A DNA stretch of 64,000 nucleotides from Croceibacterium ferulae (GCF_003660445.1 NZ_QZVQ01000006.1:62001-126000), one strand, 5' to 3'; counted from the stretch's first letter, positions 17,925 to 27,316 are shown. Made by a program: numbers and translations. Notes: generated by a model not told the origin, from the letters alone.

Positions 17925-18538
17925 CGCCGCAGGGCTTCCAGCCGCTGCAGGTAACGGGCAACGGTGTCGATCTCCAGATTGACCGCGCTGCCTGCCGCCA
18001 GCACGCCCAGCGTCGTCACCTCGCCCGTATGCGGGATGATGTTGAGCGTGAAATCGGCCGCGCCGTCCGGCAGGTCCGTCACCTCGTTCACCGTCAGCGA
18101 GACGCCGTCCACGCAGATCGAGCCCTTGGGCGCGATAAACGGGGCCAGCGCGGCGGGTGCGCGGATGGTCAGGCGGGTCGACCCGCCGACCGGATCTGCG
18201 GCGATCACCTGCCCCGTCGCATCGACATGGCCGGACACGATGTGCCCGCCCAGCTCGTCGCCGACCCGCAGCGACGGTTCCAGGTTCAGCCGGCGCCCTT
18301 GCGCCCACATGCCCGGCGCGGTGCGGCTGACGCTTTCGGCCGACAGGTCGATGGCGAACCAGGCGTCGCCGGGCTCTCCGCCGCGATCCACCACGGTCAG
18401 GCACACGCCCGAACACGCAATGGAGGCACCGATGGTGATGGTGGCGGGATCCCACGGGCAGGCAATGGTCAGGCGCAGATCGCCCTGATCCTGCGCCGCT
18501 GTGATGGTGCCGATGGCGGTGACGATGCCGGTGAACAT
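17921..18538 (-). CDS. ribE: Riboflavin synthase, alpha subunit
   Basis: 205 aa made of two similar lumazine-binding halves. It begins MFTGIVTAIGTI, the invariant start of the family, with GVCLTVVD in the first half and DGVSLTVNEV in the second. It dismutates two 6,7-dimethyl-8-ribityllumazine molecules into riboflavin. It lies 9 bases after ribD at the end of a leftward chain. No FMN riboswitch is expected or seen between them. Confidence 0.96.
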   Translation of the reverse strand: MFTGIVTAIGTITAAQDQGDLRLTIACPWDPATITIGASIACSGVCLTVVDRGGEPGDAWFAIDLSAESVSRTAPGMWAQGRRLNLEPSLRVGDELGGHIVSGHVDATGQVIAADPVGGSTRLTIRAPAALAPFIAPKGSICVDGVSLTVNEVTDLPDGAADFTLNIIPHTGEVTTLGVLAAGSAVNLEIDTVARYLQRLEALRR

Positions 18539-18547
18539 GTTTGGGGC

Positions 18548-19588
18548 CTAACGTGTGCGGGTGAAGATTTCGAGCGTGTCGGGCGCGAAGCTGCGGCGAT
18601 CGGTCAGCAGCCAGCGATCATGCGCCTGCCACAGGCCCGACAGTTGCAGGTCCGCCAGCGCCGGCTTGCCGCCGCCCAGCAGCACCGGGGCGCGGTAAAG
18701 CAGCAGCCGGTCCACCAGATCGGCCCGCAGGAACGCGGCGGCGGTCTCTGCTCCGCCCTCGACGAACAGGTACTGCATATGCCGCAGTTCGTGGATCGCC
18801 TGCGGATCGGGCAGGGCGGTCCAGCCATCCGGCACCGCGCCGCCGGTCAGCACCAGCCGGTCGGGCGCGTGGTCCTCCAGCCCCGGCAGGCGCACGTCCA
18901 GCGCCGGCGCGTCGGCGCGCAGGGTGCCGCCCCCGACCAGGATAGCATCGGCCCGCGCACGCTCGCGATGGGCATGGGCGCGCGCGGCTGGTCCGGTGAT
19001 CCAGCGGCTGGTTCCGTCCGCCAGCGCGATGCAGCCGTCCAGCGAAGTGGCCAGCTTCAGCGTCACATGCGGCCGGCCCAGCGCGGCCTGCGCCAGATAG
19101 CCGGCCAGGCTGCCGGCGCAGCATGGATCACCCACGCCCTCCGCCACGATACCAGCACCCCGCACCCGCGCCTTGCCGCGCCCGGCGGTGCGTGGGTCCG
19201 GGTCCGTCACGCCGACCACGACGCGCGCGACTCCGGCGGCGACCACCAGATCGGCGCAGGCCGGGCCGCGGGGCGACTGGTGGGCGCAGGGCTCCAGCGT
19301 GACATACAGCGTCGCGCCCCGCGCCCGGTCGCCCGCCTGAGCCAGCGCCATCGCCTCGGCATGGGGGCGGCCGCCGGGCTGCGTCCAGCCACGCCCGACG
19401 ACGGTGCCGCCGGCCACCACCAGCGCCGCGACCGCCGGGTTGGGGCGGCTCAGCGGCCGGCCCCGTTCCGCCAGAGCGGCTGCGGCGGCGAGCCAGCGCG
19501 CATCATCCTCAGTCCGCAGGTTGAGCGCCTTCGCTTGCCGCAGCCGCAGCTTCGTCCGCTGCGATCTGGCGCTCCATCTTGTCCACAT
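18548..19588 (-). CDS. ribD: Bifunctional RibD deaminase/reductase
   Basis: Up to 346 aa. The N-terminal deaminase domain has the zinc motif: H76-A-E78, then EPCAHQSPRGPAC with C101 and C111. The reductase domain starts about residue 170 (PHVTLKLATSLDGCIA) and includes ITGPAARAHAHRERARADAILVGGGTLRADAP. It performs the second and third steps of riboflavin synthesis. The start is unresolved: the only ATG (19588) lies 80 bases inside the upstream gene, and no in-frame ATG or GTG occurs between there and the conserved RPNPAV. A CTG near 19515 is the alternative. Confidence 0.92.
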   Translation of the reverse strand: MWTRWSARSQRTKLRLRQAKALNLRTEDDARWLAAAAALAERGRPLSRPNPAVAALVVAGGTVVGRGWTQPGGRPHAEAMALAQAGDRARGATLYVTLEPCAHQSPRGPACADLVVAAGVARVVVGVTDPDPRTAGRGKARVRGAGIVAEGVGDPCCAGSLAGYLAQAALGRPHVTLKLATSLDGCIALADGTSRWITGPAARAHAHRERARADAILVGGGTLRADAPALDVRLPGLEDHAPDRLVLTGGAVPDGWTALPDPQAIHELRHMQYLFVEGGAETAAAFLRADLVDRLLLYRAPVLLGGGKPALADLQLSGLWQAHDRWLLTDRRSFAPDTLEIFTRTR

Positions 19589-19925
19589 CGACGAAGGTGG
19601 CGCGGCCCAGTTCGCGATACAGGTTCTTGCGGATCTCCTCGCGCCGGGCCAGCCGTGCGGCCAGCTCGTCCTGCCGGCGCTGGTTGGCGATGTTGCTGGC
19701 GACGATCTCCTCCTGCGTGCGATCAGGCGCGAAGGTGGTGATCCAGGTGACCTGCGGTGGGCGCGGTTCGATTCGCTGGCTTTCGGGCACGAACATCATG
19801 AAGATGAAGAATGTCGCCGCCACCGACACGCCCAGCACCTTCCAGCGGTGCGGTGCCGGCTGGCGCCATTCCTGCGCGAAATCCTGTACCGCGTGTCGCG
19901 GTGATATGCGTCGCCAGAAGCCCAT
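19509..19925 (-). CDS. Hypothetical single-span membrane protein
   Basis: 138 aa, no recognised domain. One membrane helix at about residues 29-47 (WKVLGVSVAATFFIFMMFV), then a Pro-rich stretch (PRPPQVTWITTF). A strongly charged helical region follows (QEEIVASNIANQRRQDELAARLARREEIRKN, read as several heptads), likely a periplasmic coiled coil. It sits between a YgjP-type peptidase and ribD in the same direction; I recall similar small proteins in sphingomonads but no function. Confidence 0.75.
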   Translation of the reverse strand: MGFWRRISPRHAVQDFAQEWRQPAPHRWKVLGVSVAATFFIFMMFVPESQRIEPRPPQVTWITTFAPDRTQEEIVASNIANQRRQDELAARLARREEIRKNLYRELGRATFVDVDKMERQIAADEAAAAASEGAQPAD

Positions 19926-19964
19926 GCGTGGCAGATAGGGGCTGAACGGCGCGAGCGCCAGTTC

Positions 19965-20687
19965 CTACCCGAAGGCGCTGTAAAGGCCGCGGCCATGCGC
20001 CTTCAGCCAGCCATCCGCTGCCATCAGGTCGTCATCATACAACCGTTCCAGCGCCGCGTGGAAGGCAGGCGAATGGTTGAAATGCAGCAGATGCGCCACC
20101 TCATGCGCGACGACGGAGCGGCGCACATGGTCGGGCGCCTGCACCAGCCGCCAGTTGATGCGGACCGTCCCGCCGGTCGAACAGCTGCCCCAGCGCCGCT
20201 GCGCGCGCGAGAGGCGCAAGGCAGGCAGCGGCACGCAGGCACGGGCGCAATAATGCCGGAGGTCCGCCGCCAGCAGCTGCTCGGCCTCCTGCGCCAGCCA
20301 GCGGGCGAGGCGCGGGACCAGCGTGTCCGCCGGGCCGCCGCAGCGCAGGGCACCCTCCATCATGCGCGGAGTGCGTGGATGGGCGGCGTGCCAGTCGATC
20401 GGCAGCGCAGCCCCGCGATACTGGACCGTGCCGCCGGGAGCAGGCGGCGCCTGCTGCGGCACGCGCGCCAGCTGCTGCGCCAGCCAGCCCTGACGGCTGC
20501 GGGCGAAGGACAATGCCTCGGCAGTGCGGACCCAGCGGGGCACGGTGACGCGCACCTCCGATCCGTCAGGCGCCAGGCGCAGGGTCAGGCGCGTGGCGCG
20601 GGCGTGATGGCGGATGGCAAGCGGCAGTTCCCGCTCCCCCACGACCACCGTTGGCGGCGTGTCGGCCCGGCGCAGCCAGCCGATCAC
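19965..20687 (-). CDS. YgjP/SprT-like zinc metallopeptidase
   Basis: 240 aa. The zinc motif H195-E196-V-A-H199 is followed by [11 protein letters not shown], the YgjP (DUF45) pattern in which a later His or Glu is the third ligand. Upstream, [18 protein letters not shown] is the other conserved block of that family. There is no signal peptide, so it should be cytoplasmic. Substrates are unknown. The start overlaps the stop of the YcgN-type gene by 4 bases. Confidence 0.9.
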   Translation of the reverse strand: MIGWLRRADTPPTVVVGERELPLAIRHHARATRLTLRLAPDGSEVRVTVPRWVRTAEALSFARSRQGWLAQQLARVPQQAPPAPGGTVQYRGAALPIDWHAAHPRTPRMMEGALRCGGPADTLVPRLARWLAQEAEQLLAADLRHYCARACVPLPALRLSRAQRRWGSCSTGGTVRINWRLVQAPDHVRRSVVAHEVAHLLHFNHSPAFHAALERLYDDDLMAADGWLKAHGRGLYSAFG

Positions 20688-21193
20688 CGGACGAAGAACA
20701 CCGGCGGGGTATCGCCTTCGGCGTCGTCCTCATCCTCGTCATCCCATTCGTCGCCGCGGCTCCAGTCGACGATGTGCTGTTCCAGCGGTCCGGCATCATC
20801 CTCGGCAATCACCCGGCCGGCGACGCTGATCCCCGCCTCGTGCATCGCGGACGCATCGCCGGTCAGCAGCGGGTGCCAGCCCGGCAACGGGTCGCCATCG
20901 GCGCGCAGGCGATAGGCGCAGCTGGGCGGCAGCCAGGTCAGCTTGCCCACCAGGTCGGCGGTCAGGCGGATGCAGTCCGGCACGAAGGCGCGGCGATTGC
21001 GATAGTCGCTGCAGCGGCCGGTGCCGGTGTCGAGCAGGCGGCACGCGACATTGGTCTCGATCACCGCGCCGGTGTCCTCGTCCTCCAGCTTGTGCAGGCA
21101 GCAGCGGCCGCATCCGTCGCACAATGCCTCCCACTCCGCGCGGGTCAGCTTGGCGAGCGGCAGCTCCCAGAAGCGTGGCCTCAGCTCACCCAT
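20684..21193 (-). CDS. YcgN/UPF0260-family cysteine-cluster protein
   Basis: 169 aa with the cysteine pattern of the YcgN family: [18 protein letters not shown] near residue 25, then [14 protein letters not shown], then [10 protein letters not shown] and [24 protein letters not shown]. The Cys residues probably bind a metal or Fe-S centre; no reaction is established. The C-terminus is unusually acidic ([14 protein letters not shown]). It overlaps the SCO gene by 13 bases and the YgjP-type gene by 4. Confidence 0.92.
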   Translation of the reverse strand: MGELRPRFWELPLAKLTRAEWEALCDGCGRCCLHKLEDEDTGAVIETNVACRLLDTGTGRCSDYRNRRAFVPDCIRLTADLVGKLTWLPPSCAYRLRADGDPLPGWHPLLTGDASAMHEAGISVAGRVIAEDDAGPLEQHIVDWSRGDEWDDEDEDDAEGDTPPVFFVR

Positions 21194-21792
21194 CGGGCCA
21201 GTTCCGTGGCGACAGCGTCAGGGCTGCGTTCCACCGGCAGCAGCGCGATCGGGGCACCATCCGGTCCCATCAGGTAAGCGCCGCGGCTGTGATCCATCAG
21301 ATAGCCGCCGCCCGCGGAGTCCTCGCCCTTCTGATAGTAGATGGCGAACTTCTTGGCCGTGTCGGCGATCTGCGCTTCCGTTCCCGTCAGGCCCAGCAGG
21401 TCGGGGGAGAAGGCTTTGGTGAACTCGGCCACCACCGCCGGCGTGTCACGCGCCGGGTCGATCGTGATGAACAGCGGCTGCACCTTGGCGGCAAGCTCCG
21501 GGTGCTGCTGCTTGAACGCATCGAACCCCTTCATCATGAAATTGACGTCGTTGGGGCATACATCCGGGCAGTAGGCATATCCGAAATAGACGATGCGGTA
21601 CTTGCCGTCGAAATCGCTCCAGCGCACGGTCTGTCCGTCTTCTCCGATCAGTTCGAACGGTCCGCCGATCTCGGCCCCGGCCAGCGGCGGTTCCGCCCCT
21701 GATCCGCCGCTGCAGGCAGGCAGCAGCATCAGCGCGGCCAGCGGCAGGCAGGCGCGGCAAAGAGCGGGCAGGGTCATGGCGATACGGTTCAT
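21181..21792 (-). CDS. SCO1/SenC-family copper chaperone
   Basis: 203 aa lipoprotein-like thioredoxin-fold protein. It has a lipobox LLPACSGG (Cys27), the copper-binding C75-P-D-V-C79 in [10 protein letters not shown], and the third ligand His in [12 protein letters not shown] near residue 168. SCO proteins deliver copper to, or reduce, the CuA centre of cytochrome c oxidase. It is first in the leftward chain SCO-ycgN-ygjP-hypothetical-ribD-ribE. Confidence 0.93.
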   Translation of the reverse strand: MNRIAMTLPALCRACLPLAALMLLPACSGGSGAEPPLAGAEIGGPFELIGEDGQTVRWSDFDGKYRIVYFGYAYCPDVCPNDVNFMMKGFDAFKQQHPELAAKVQPLFITIDPARDTPAVVAEFTKAFSPDLLGLTGTEAQIADTAKKFAIYYQKGEDSAGGGYLMDHSRGAYLMGPDGAPIALLPVERSPDAVATELARWVS

Positions 21793-21877
21793 GGTCTGCT
21801 AACACCCGGGAAACGAGGGATGAGTCAAGGATTTGCGGGCAATGCGGCGCGGCATGGCCTGGCGGAGGAGATAGGGC

Positions 21878-22540
21878 GTGACGGTTGCGGTGAACAGGGC
21901 TTCGATGAGTGTGCGCGGCGGGCTGGCAGGGCTGGCCGCCTGTTTGCTGGTGCCGGCCGGGGCGGCGCTGGTTGCCGTGCCGGCGGCGGCGCAGAACTAT
22001 TCCCCCGGCTACCAGTTTCTGGAGGCCGTGAAGAAGAAGGACGGCACCAAGGTCATCGAGATGCTGGCCGAGCCGGGCGGATCCACGATCATCAATTCGC
22101 GCGACATCACGGATGGGCACAATGCCCTGCACATCGCGGTGGAGCGGCGGGACGTGACCTGGATCAATTTCCTGGCGGCGCGAGGGGCCAATACCAACCT
22201 TGCCAACAATCGGGGCGTCACCCCGCTGCTGCGGTCGGTGCAGATCGGATTCAACGAAGGCGTGGCCGCGCTGGTGCGTGCGGGCGCGCGGGTGGATGAC
22301 GAGAACCAGGCGGGCGAGACGCCGCTGATGTCTGCCGTGCACCAGCGCGATACCAGCCTGATGCGCGTCCTGCTTGAAGCCGGCGCCGACCCCGACCGGG
22401 TGGACAATTCCGGCCGCTCCGCCCGCGACTATGCGAAGCTGGACGGCAATAACAGCGTGACCCTGGCGGAGATCGAGCGCAGCGCCAAGCCGCCGGCGGA
22501 GCGCGAAGGCGCCGCCCCGTCCTATGGGCCGAGCTTCTGA
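21878..22540 (+). CDS. Exported ankyrin-repeat protein
   Basis: 220 aa with a GTG start (GGAGGAG ends 9 bases upstream); ATG 21905 is an alternative. The signal peptide runs to about residue 39 (VPAAAQN). At least three ankyrin repeats follow: DGHNALHIAVERRDVTWINFL, RGVTPLLRSVQIGFNEGVAAL and AGETPLMSAVHQRDTSLMRVL, with the conserved LLEAGADPD end. The partner protein is unknown. Its TGA overlaps the ATG of the COQ9 gene (TGATG). Confidence 0.88.
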   Translation: MTVAVNRASMSVRGGLAGLAACLLVPAGAALVAVPAAAQNYSPGYQFLEAVKKKDGTKVIEMLAEPGGSTIINSRDITDGHNALHIAVERRDVTWINFLAARGANTNLANNRGVTPLLRSVQIGFNEGVAALVRAGARVDDENQAGETPLMSAVHQRDTSLMRVLLEAGADPDRVDNSGRSARDYAKLDGNNSVTLAEIERSAKPPAEREGAAPSYGPSF

Positions 22541-23232
22541 TGGGCGATCCGGTCGACATCGCCCCGCCCGAGCGCGCGCCGGACATGGCCGACATGACGC
22601 TGGACGAGCTGCGCATCGCGCTGGCGCCGACCATTGCCAACATGGCCGCTTTTGACGGGTGGAGCGATGTGGCGCTGGCGGGGGCGGCGGACATTGCCGG
22701 CGTCGATCCCGCGGTGGCCCGACTGGCCTTCCCGGGCGGCGCGATCGACATGATCGGCGGCTGGATCGCCTCGATCGATGCGGCCATGCAGGCGGGTTTC
22801 AGCCCGGAGGCGCTGGCGACGATGAAGGTCGGGGCTCGCATCCGCGCGCTGCTGCTGTTCCGGCTGGCGGCGATGGGCCGGCAGCGGGAGGCGCTGCGGC
22901 GCGCGCTGGCGATCCAGGCGCTGCCGCAGAATGCGGCGCAAGCGCTGCGCACCGGCTGGCACAGTGCCGACCTGATGTGGCGCATGGCGGGCGATACCGC
23001 GACGGATTACAATCATTATACCAAGCGGGCGACGCTGCTGGCGGTCTATGCCAGCACGCTGGCGGTGTTCGTGGAGGATGAGAGCGAGGGGCAGGCGGAT
23101 ACCGAGGCCTTCCTGGACCGACGGCTTGCCGGCGTGATGCGGTTCGAGAAGTTCAAGGCGCAGCTGCTGCGTCCGCGTGAACGGTTCGACGTGACGCGCT
23201 TTCTGGGCCGGCTGCGTTACCCGGCGCGCTGA
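22540..23232 (+). CDS. coq9: COQ9-family ubiquinone biosynthesis protein
   Basis: 230 aa. An N-terminal TetR-like helical domain (residues ~20-60, GWSDVALAGAADIAGVDPAVA) is followed by the COQ9 core: RIRALLLFRLAAM, WHSADLMWRMAGDTATDYNHYTKRATLLAVYASTL and LDRRLAGVMRFEKFK. COQ9 binds lipid and presents intermediates to the hydroxylase COQ7 in mitochondria. Alphaproteobacterial members are presumed to act likewise. Co-translated with the ankyrin gene by a one-base overlap. Confidence 0.93.
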   Translation: MGDPVDIAPPERAPDMADMTLDELRIALAPTIANMAAFDGWSDVALAGAADIAGVDPAVARLAFPGGAIDMIGGWIASIDAAMQAGFSPEALATMKVGARIRALLLFRLAAMGRQREALRRALAIQALPQNAAQALRTGWHSADLMWRMAGDTATDYNHYTKRATLLAVYASTLAVFVEDESEGQADTEAFLDRRLAGVMRFEKFKAQLLRPRERFDVTRFLGRLRYPAR

Positions 23233-23234
23233 AC

Positions 23235-23432
23235 TTACAGGATCGGCAGCAGGATCACCGACCAGCCGATCACCGCAAGAGCGGCGAGCACGCTCAGCCG
23301 CGCGATGCCCGGCCAGCGATCCGGTCTGGTGTTCAGGGGCGTACCAGTGATCGAGTGCGGCGCCAGGCGGGTGGCGGCGAGCAGGCGATTGTGCGGGCTC
23401 ATGGCGGGTTCGGGGCCTTTTCTGTCAGTCAT
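23235..23432 (-). CDS. Possible small membrane protein
   Basis: 65 codons. The C-terminal 23 residues are hydrophobic (ARLSVLAALAVIGWSVILLP), enough for one membrane span, and the rest is basic. AGGA lies 11 bases before the ATG; an internal Met at 23402 is another option. It is convergent with coq9 and divergent from feoA. There is no family I recognise, so it may be spurious, but the tail-anchor shape and the position between two real genes make it worth listing. Confidence 0.42.
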   Translation of the reverse strand: MTDRKGPEPAMSPHNRLLAATRLAPHSITGTPLNTRPDRWPGIARLSVLAALAVIGWSVILLPIL

Positions 23433-23557
23433 CCTTCACAAGTCCTAACGGCACATTAACCATTCGGTTTCTGGAAGCCTTCGCCTGCCAAATATAGCGG
23501 TCCTGCCTGACGCGAATGCGTTGCAAGAAGCGGCGCCATCTGCCACTTGCGCATCGC

Positions 23558-23833
23558 ATGAATGACCCGCTGCAGATGATCGGCCTGGACGTCATCGCCC
23601 GCGGACAGTCGGCCCGGATCGCGGCCGTGGACTGGACCGCCTTCGTACCGGAGGAAGCCAAGCGGCTGCGCGCCTTGGGGGTGGAACCGGGCGCGGTGGT
23701 CAGTGTGGCGCATCGTGGCATTTTCGCCGGACGCGATCCGCTGGCGCTGCGCATTGGGCGCATGATCGTGGCGGTGCGCCGGGTCCACGCCCGTGCGATC
23801 AGCGTGGTGCCCGAGGGTGCTCCTGCGGCATGA
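23558..23833 (+). CDS. feoA: FeoA ferrous-iron transport accessory protein
   Basis: 91 aa SH3-like FeoA domain: GQSARIAAVDW, then LRALGVEPGAVVSVAHRG, FAGRDPLALRIGRMIVAVRR. FeoA supports the FeoB channel. Start at ATG 23558. Its TGA overlaps an ATG (ATGA, 23830-23833) that looks like an old feoB start. Upstream (23510-23526) ACGCGAATGCGTTGCAA loosely resembles iron-regulator boxes of the TTGCGAAT-type, but the match is weak. Confidence 0.92.
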   Translation: MNDPLQMIGLDVIARGQSARIAAVDWTAFVPEEAKRLRALGVEPGAVVSVAHRGIFAGRDPLALRIGRMIVAVRRVHARAISVVPEGAPAA

Positions 23834-23843
23834 GCACGCCCTT

Positions 23844-25697
23844 TTGAGCACACCCCGCACGATCGCGCTGGTCGGCAATCCCAATGCCGGCAAGAGCGCG
23901 CTGTTCAACGCGCTGACCGGCGCGCGGCAGAAGATCGCCAACTATCCAGGCGTCACCGTGGAGCGCAAGGCGGGGCGGCTGGTGCTGCCATCCGGGGAGC
24001 CGGTGGAGCTGCTCGATCTGCCCGGCAGCTATGCGCTGGATGCCGCCAGCCCGGACGAGGAGGTGACCCGCTGCGTGGTGATGGGCGAGCAGCCCGGGCA
24101 GGCGCGGCCGCAGGTGCTGGTGCTGGTGCTGGATGCCGCCAATCTGGAACAGCATCTGGTGTTCGCGCAGGAGATCATCGCGCTGGGCCGCCCGGTGGTG
24201 GTGGCGCTGAACATGATCGACATGGCGGAACGCGACGGGCTGGTGCTGGACCCGGCCGCACTGGAAGCCGCGCTGGGCGTGCCGGTCGTGCCCACCGTGG
24301 CGGTGCGCAAGCGCGGGCTGGAGGCTTTGCTGGAAGCACTGGAGCGTGCGGGACGGGAAGGGCCGTCCGATCCGCCGGCCGGCGTGCGGCAGCTGACCGG
24401 CGCGACCGAGCGGCGGCTGGCAGCGCGGAGGATGGCGCAGCGTGCGGTGTTGGCCGAAAGCGGCGCGCACCGGCTGCATACGCGGCTGGACCAGGTGCTG
24501 CTGCACCCTTGGGCCGGGCCGCCGATCCTGTTCGCGCTGCTGTTCGTCATGTTCCAGGCGGTGTTCGCCTGGGCCACTCCCTTCGCCGATGCGCTGGAAG
24601 GCGCCGTCGGCTGGCTGACCGGCGTGGTCGAGGCGTTCATTCCCGCCGGCCTGCCACGTGACCTGCTGACGCAGGGCGTGCTGGCAGGTGTGGGGTCGGT
24701 CGTGGTGTTCCTGCCGCAGATCGTGATCCTGTTCGCCTTCATCCTGCTGATGGAGCAGTCCGGTTACATGGCGCGTGCCGCCTATATCATGGACCGCATG
24801 ATGGCCGGCGTGGGCCTGTCGGGCCGCAGCTTCATCCCGCTGCTGTCCTCCTTCGCCTGCGCCATCCCCGGCATCATGGCGACGCGGGCGATCGCCGATC
24901 CCAAGGACCGGCTGACCACCATCATGATCGCACCGCTGATGACCTGTTCGGCGCGGCTGCCGGTCTATGCCGTGATCATCGCCGCCTTCATCCCGGCGCG
25001 AACCATCTGGGGCGGTGTAGGGTTGCAGGGCACGGTGCTGTTCGCGCTGTATGTGGCCGGCATCGTCGGCGCGCTGGTCTTGGCCTGGGTGATGCGGCGC
25101 AGCGTGGCCAAGGGCGGCGCCAGCGGCTTCATCATGGAGATGCCAAGATATCAGTGGCCGTCCCTGCGCGACATCACCATCGGCCTGTGGCAGCGCGCCT
25201 GGGTGTTCCTGCGCCGCGCGGGCACGATCATCTTCGCGGTGACGGTGGCGCTGTGGCTGCTGCTGAGCTTCCCACAGGCGGGGCCGGGCGAGGACCAGGT
25301 GGATGCCAGCATCGCCGGCCACATTGCCAACGGGCTGGCCGTGGTGGTGGAGCCAATCGGTTTCAACCGCGACATGGCGCTGGCGCTGATCCCGGCCATG
25401 GCCGCGCGCGAGGTAGCGGTGTCCTCGCTCGCCACCACTTACGCCGTTGCGGCGGAGGACGAGGACAGCACGGCACTGGCGCTGGAACAGCAGCTGGCGG
25501 CGCGCTGGACCCTGCCGATGGCGCTGGCCTTCCTGGCGTGGTTCGTGTTTGCGCCGCAGTGTCTGTCGACTATTGCGGTAGCACGGCGGGAGATGAACGG
25601 CTGGAAGTGGCCGATTGTCATGCTGATCTATCTTTTTGTGCTGGCCTACCTCGCGGCCGGCATCACCTATTGGCTGGCGCTGGCCGCCGGCCTCTGA
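23844..25697 (+). CDS. feoB: FeoB ferrous-iron permease
   Basis: About 617 aa. The N-terminal G domain has GNPNAGKS (11-18), the TVERK switch, DLPG and NMID; the C-terminal half has about eight membrane spans, including the Gate motifs [17 protein letters not shown] and [10 protein letters not shown] with the conserved cysteines. It imports Fe(II). It has the family's core length and lacks a long C-terminal tail. Best start is TTG 23844 ([12 protein letters not shown]); ATG 23793 lies deep in feoA, and the ATG at 23830 is out of frame and closed by TGA after five codons. Confidence 0.94.
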   Translation: MSTPRTIALVGNPNAGKSALFNALTGARQKIANYPGVTVERKAGRLVLPSGEPVELLDLPGSYALDAASPDEEVTRCVVMGEQPGQARPQVLVLVLDAANLEQHLVFAQEIIALGRPVVVALNMIDMAERDGLVLDPAALEAALGVPVVPTVAVRKRGLEALLEALERAGREGPSDPPAGVRQLTGATERRLAARRMAQRAVLAESGAHRLHTRLDQVLLHPWAGPPILFALLFVMFQAVFAWATPFADALEGAVGWLTGVVEAFIPAGLPRDLLTQGVLAGVGSVVVFLPQIVILFAFILLMEQSGYMARAAYIMDRMMAGVGLSGRSFIPLLSSFACAIPGIMATRAIADPKDRLTTIMIAPLMTCSARLPVYAVIIAAFIPARTIWGGVGLQGTVLFALYVAGIVGALVLAWVMRRSVAKGGASGFIMEMPRYQWPSLRDITIGLWQRAWVFLRRAGTIIFAVTVALWLLLSFPQAGPGEDQVDASIAGHIANGLAVVVEPIGFNRDMALALIPAMAAREVAVSSLATTYAVAAEDEDSTALALEQQLAARWTLPMALAFLAWFVFAPQCLSTIAVARREMNGWKWPIVMLIYLFVLAYLAAGITYWLALAAGL

Positions 25698-25717
25698 TTC
25701 GAAGGACGAGAGAGACA

Positions 25718-26266
25718 ATGGCGGGCAGCCTGAACAAGGTCATGATCATCGGCAATCTGGGGCAGGACCCGGAGGTCCGGTCGTTCCAGAATGGCGGCAA
25801 GGTGTGCAATCTGCGCATCGCCACCACCGAAAGCTGGAAGGACCAGTCCGGCCAGAAGCAGGAACGCACCGAATGGCACACGGTGGCGATCTTCTCCGAA
25901 GGGCTGGTCAGCGTGGCCGAACGCTTCCTGCGCAAGGGCAGCAAGGTGTTCGTCGAAGGCCAGCTGCAGACCCGCAAATGGCAGGACCAGTCCGGCGCTG
26001 ACCGCTACTCGACCGAGATCGTGCTGCGCGGCTTCAACGGCACGCTGACCATGCTGGACGGCCCTGGTGGCGCACAAGGCGGCGGAGGCGGTGCTGGTGG
26101 TGGCGGCCAGCGCTCCGGCGGCGGTGGCGGCGATTATGGCCGCGGCGGCGGATCGTCGTCCCGCGGCAACAAAAATCAGGGCGGCGAATGGGGCCAGACC
26201 CCGGCCGCCGGCGGCGGGGCCGGCGGCAGCTTCGCCGACGACCTGGACGACGATATCCCGTTCTGA
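25718..26266 (+). CDS. ssb: Single-stranded DNA-binding protein
   Basis: 182 aa. The OB fold occupies residues 1-110 ([46 protein letters not shown]). A Gly-rich linker follows (about 115-165, long runs of GGC/GGT codons), then the acidic tip DDLDDDIPF that recruits partner proteins. It coats single-stranded DNA in replication, repair and recombination. It lies 20 bases after feoB, and a strong hairpin follows its stop. Confidence 0.96.
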   Translation: MAGSLNKVMIIGNLGQDPEVRSFQNGGKVCNLRIATTESWKDQSGQKQERTEWHTVAIFSEGLVSVAERFLRKGSKVFVEGQLQTRKWQDQSGADRYSTEIVLRGFNGTLTMLDGPGGAQGGGGGAGGGGQRSGGGGGDYGRGGGSSSRGNKNQGGEWGQTPAAGGGAGGSFADDLDDDIPF

Positions 26267-26275
26267 TCCGACCGG

Positions 26276-26306
26276 CTGCCCCCTCCCGCCGAAGCGGGAG
26301 GGGCAG
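26276..26306. terminator. Bidirectional terminator-like hairpin
   Basis: Arms CTGCCCC(C)TCCCGC and GCGGGAGGGGCAG flank a CGAA loop; 13 pairs with one bulged C. It lies between the convergent ssb and MDR-oxidoreductase genes. No clear T-run follows on either side. Confidence 0.7.
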
Positions 26307-26311
26307 CGGGA

Positions 26312-27316
26312 TCAGCCCAGTTCGATCACCGTCTTGCCGAAGCTGTCCGGCCCGGCGGCATGGGCATAGGCATCGGGCGCCCGGGCGAACGCGAAGGACC
26401 GGCCGATCATTGGGCGGATGCCGTTCACCTCCACCGCGGCGTTCAGCCGGCGGGCCATTGCGGTCGATCCCACGAAGATGCCGCGCATGGTCCCGGCGGT
26501 CATCATCAATCCGCGCGGATTGGGTCCGCCTTCCGGCTCCAGCACGCCGATGAAGGCCACCTCGCCATGGGTGCGGAGCGCGGCCATGGACCGTTCGGCG
26601 GTGCCGGCGCCGCCGACCTCTATCACCTTGTCCACCCCACCCAGCTCCTTGGCCCAGGCACCCCATTCGGGGTTGTCCTTGTAATTGACAGTCTGGTCGG
26701 CGCCCCAGTCGCGCATCCTGGCGAGCTTTGCATTCTGGCTGGAGGTGGCGAACACTTCGCAGCCGCCGGCCTTGGCCATGGCCAGTGCCAGGGTGGAAAC
26801 GCCGCCTGTGCCCAGCACCAGCACCCGCATTCCCGGCAGCAGCGCCCGTGGCCCTTCATACAGCGCGTTCCACGCGGTCACGCCCGCGCAGGGCAGGCAT
26901 GCGGCTTCCGCGAAGGACAGGCTCGGCGCCATCGGCACCACGCCGGTGGCGGGGAGCACGACATATTCCGCCAGCACACCCGGCGCCCGGCCATCGCCCA
27001 GCGCCACGTCCGTCACCGGCGCGCCGTCGGTCCAGTGCGGGAAGAACGATGTCTGCACCCGGTCGCCTTCCTGAAAGACCGTGACGCCCGCGCCCAGGCC
27101 CGCGATCTCTCCAGCGCCGTCCGACAGGGGGATGGCATCGGCCACGAGCGGTCCGCCCATATACTTGCCCTTGGCCACCATCAGGTCGCGGTAGTTCAAT
27201 GACCATGCGCGCAGGCGAACCAGCACCTCGCCCGGTCCGGGTTGCGGCTGGTCGAGTTCCCGCAATTGCAACTGGTCGGGGCCGGTCGATCCGGCGGGCA
27301 GCATCCACGCGCGCAT
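26312..27316 (-). CDS. MDR-superfamily (quinone oxidoreductase-like) dehydrogenase
   Basis: 334 aa. N-terminal GroES-like part (GPGEVLVRLRAWSLNYRDLMVAKG) and an NADPH Rossmann domain with VLVLGTGGVSTLALAMAKAGG. The zinc-ligand cysteines and histidines of alcohol dehydrogenases are absent, so it fits the zinc-free NADPH:quinone/enone reductase branch. The substrate is unknown. ATG 27316 (MRAWMLPAGS) was chosen; ATG 27349 would add 11 residues. It is monocistronic. Confidence 0.85.
   Translation of the reverse strand: MRAWMLPAGSTGPDQLQLRELDQPQPGPGEVLVRLRAWSLNYRDLMVAKGKYMGGPLVADAIPLSDGAGEIAGLGAGVTVFQEGDRVQTSFFPHWTDGAPVTDVALGDGRAPGVLAEYVVLPATGVVPMAPSLSFAEAACLPCAGVTAWNALYEGPRALLPGMRVLVLGTGGVSTLALAMAKAGGCEVFATSSQNAKLARMRDWGADQTVNYKDNPEWGAWAKELGGVDKVIEVGGAGTAERSMAALRTHGEVAFIGVLEPEGGPNPRGLMMTAGTMRGIFVGSTAMARRLNAAVEVNGIRPMIGRSFAFARAPDAYAHAAGPDSFGKTVIELG

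Noticed and set aside
26060-26220. Dense GGC/GGT repeats near the end of ssb, considered as a tandem repeat array
   Set aside because: They are the Gly-rich linker codons of SSB, in frame, with the acidic tip following.
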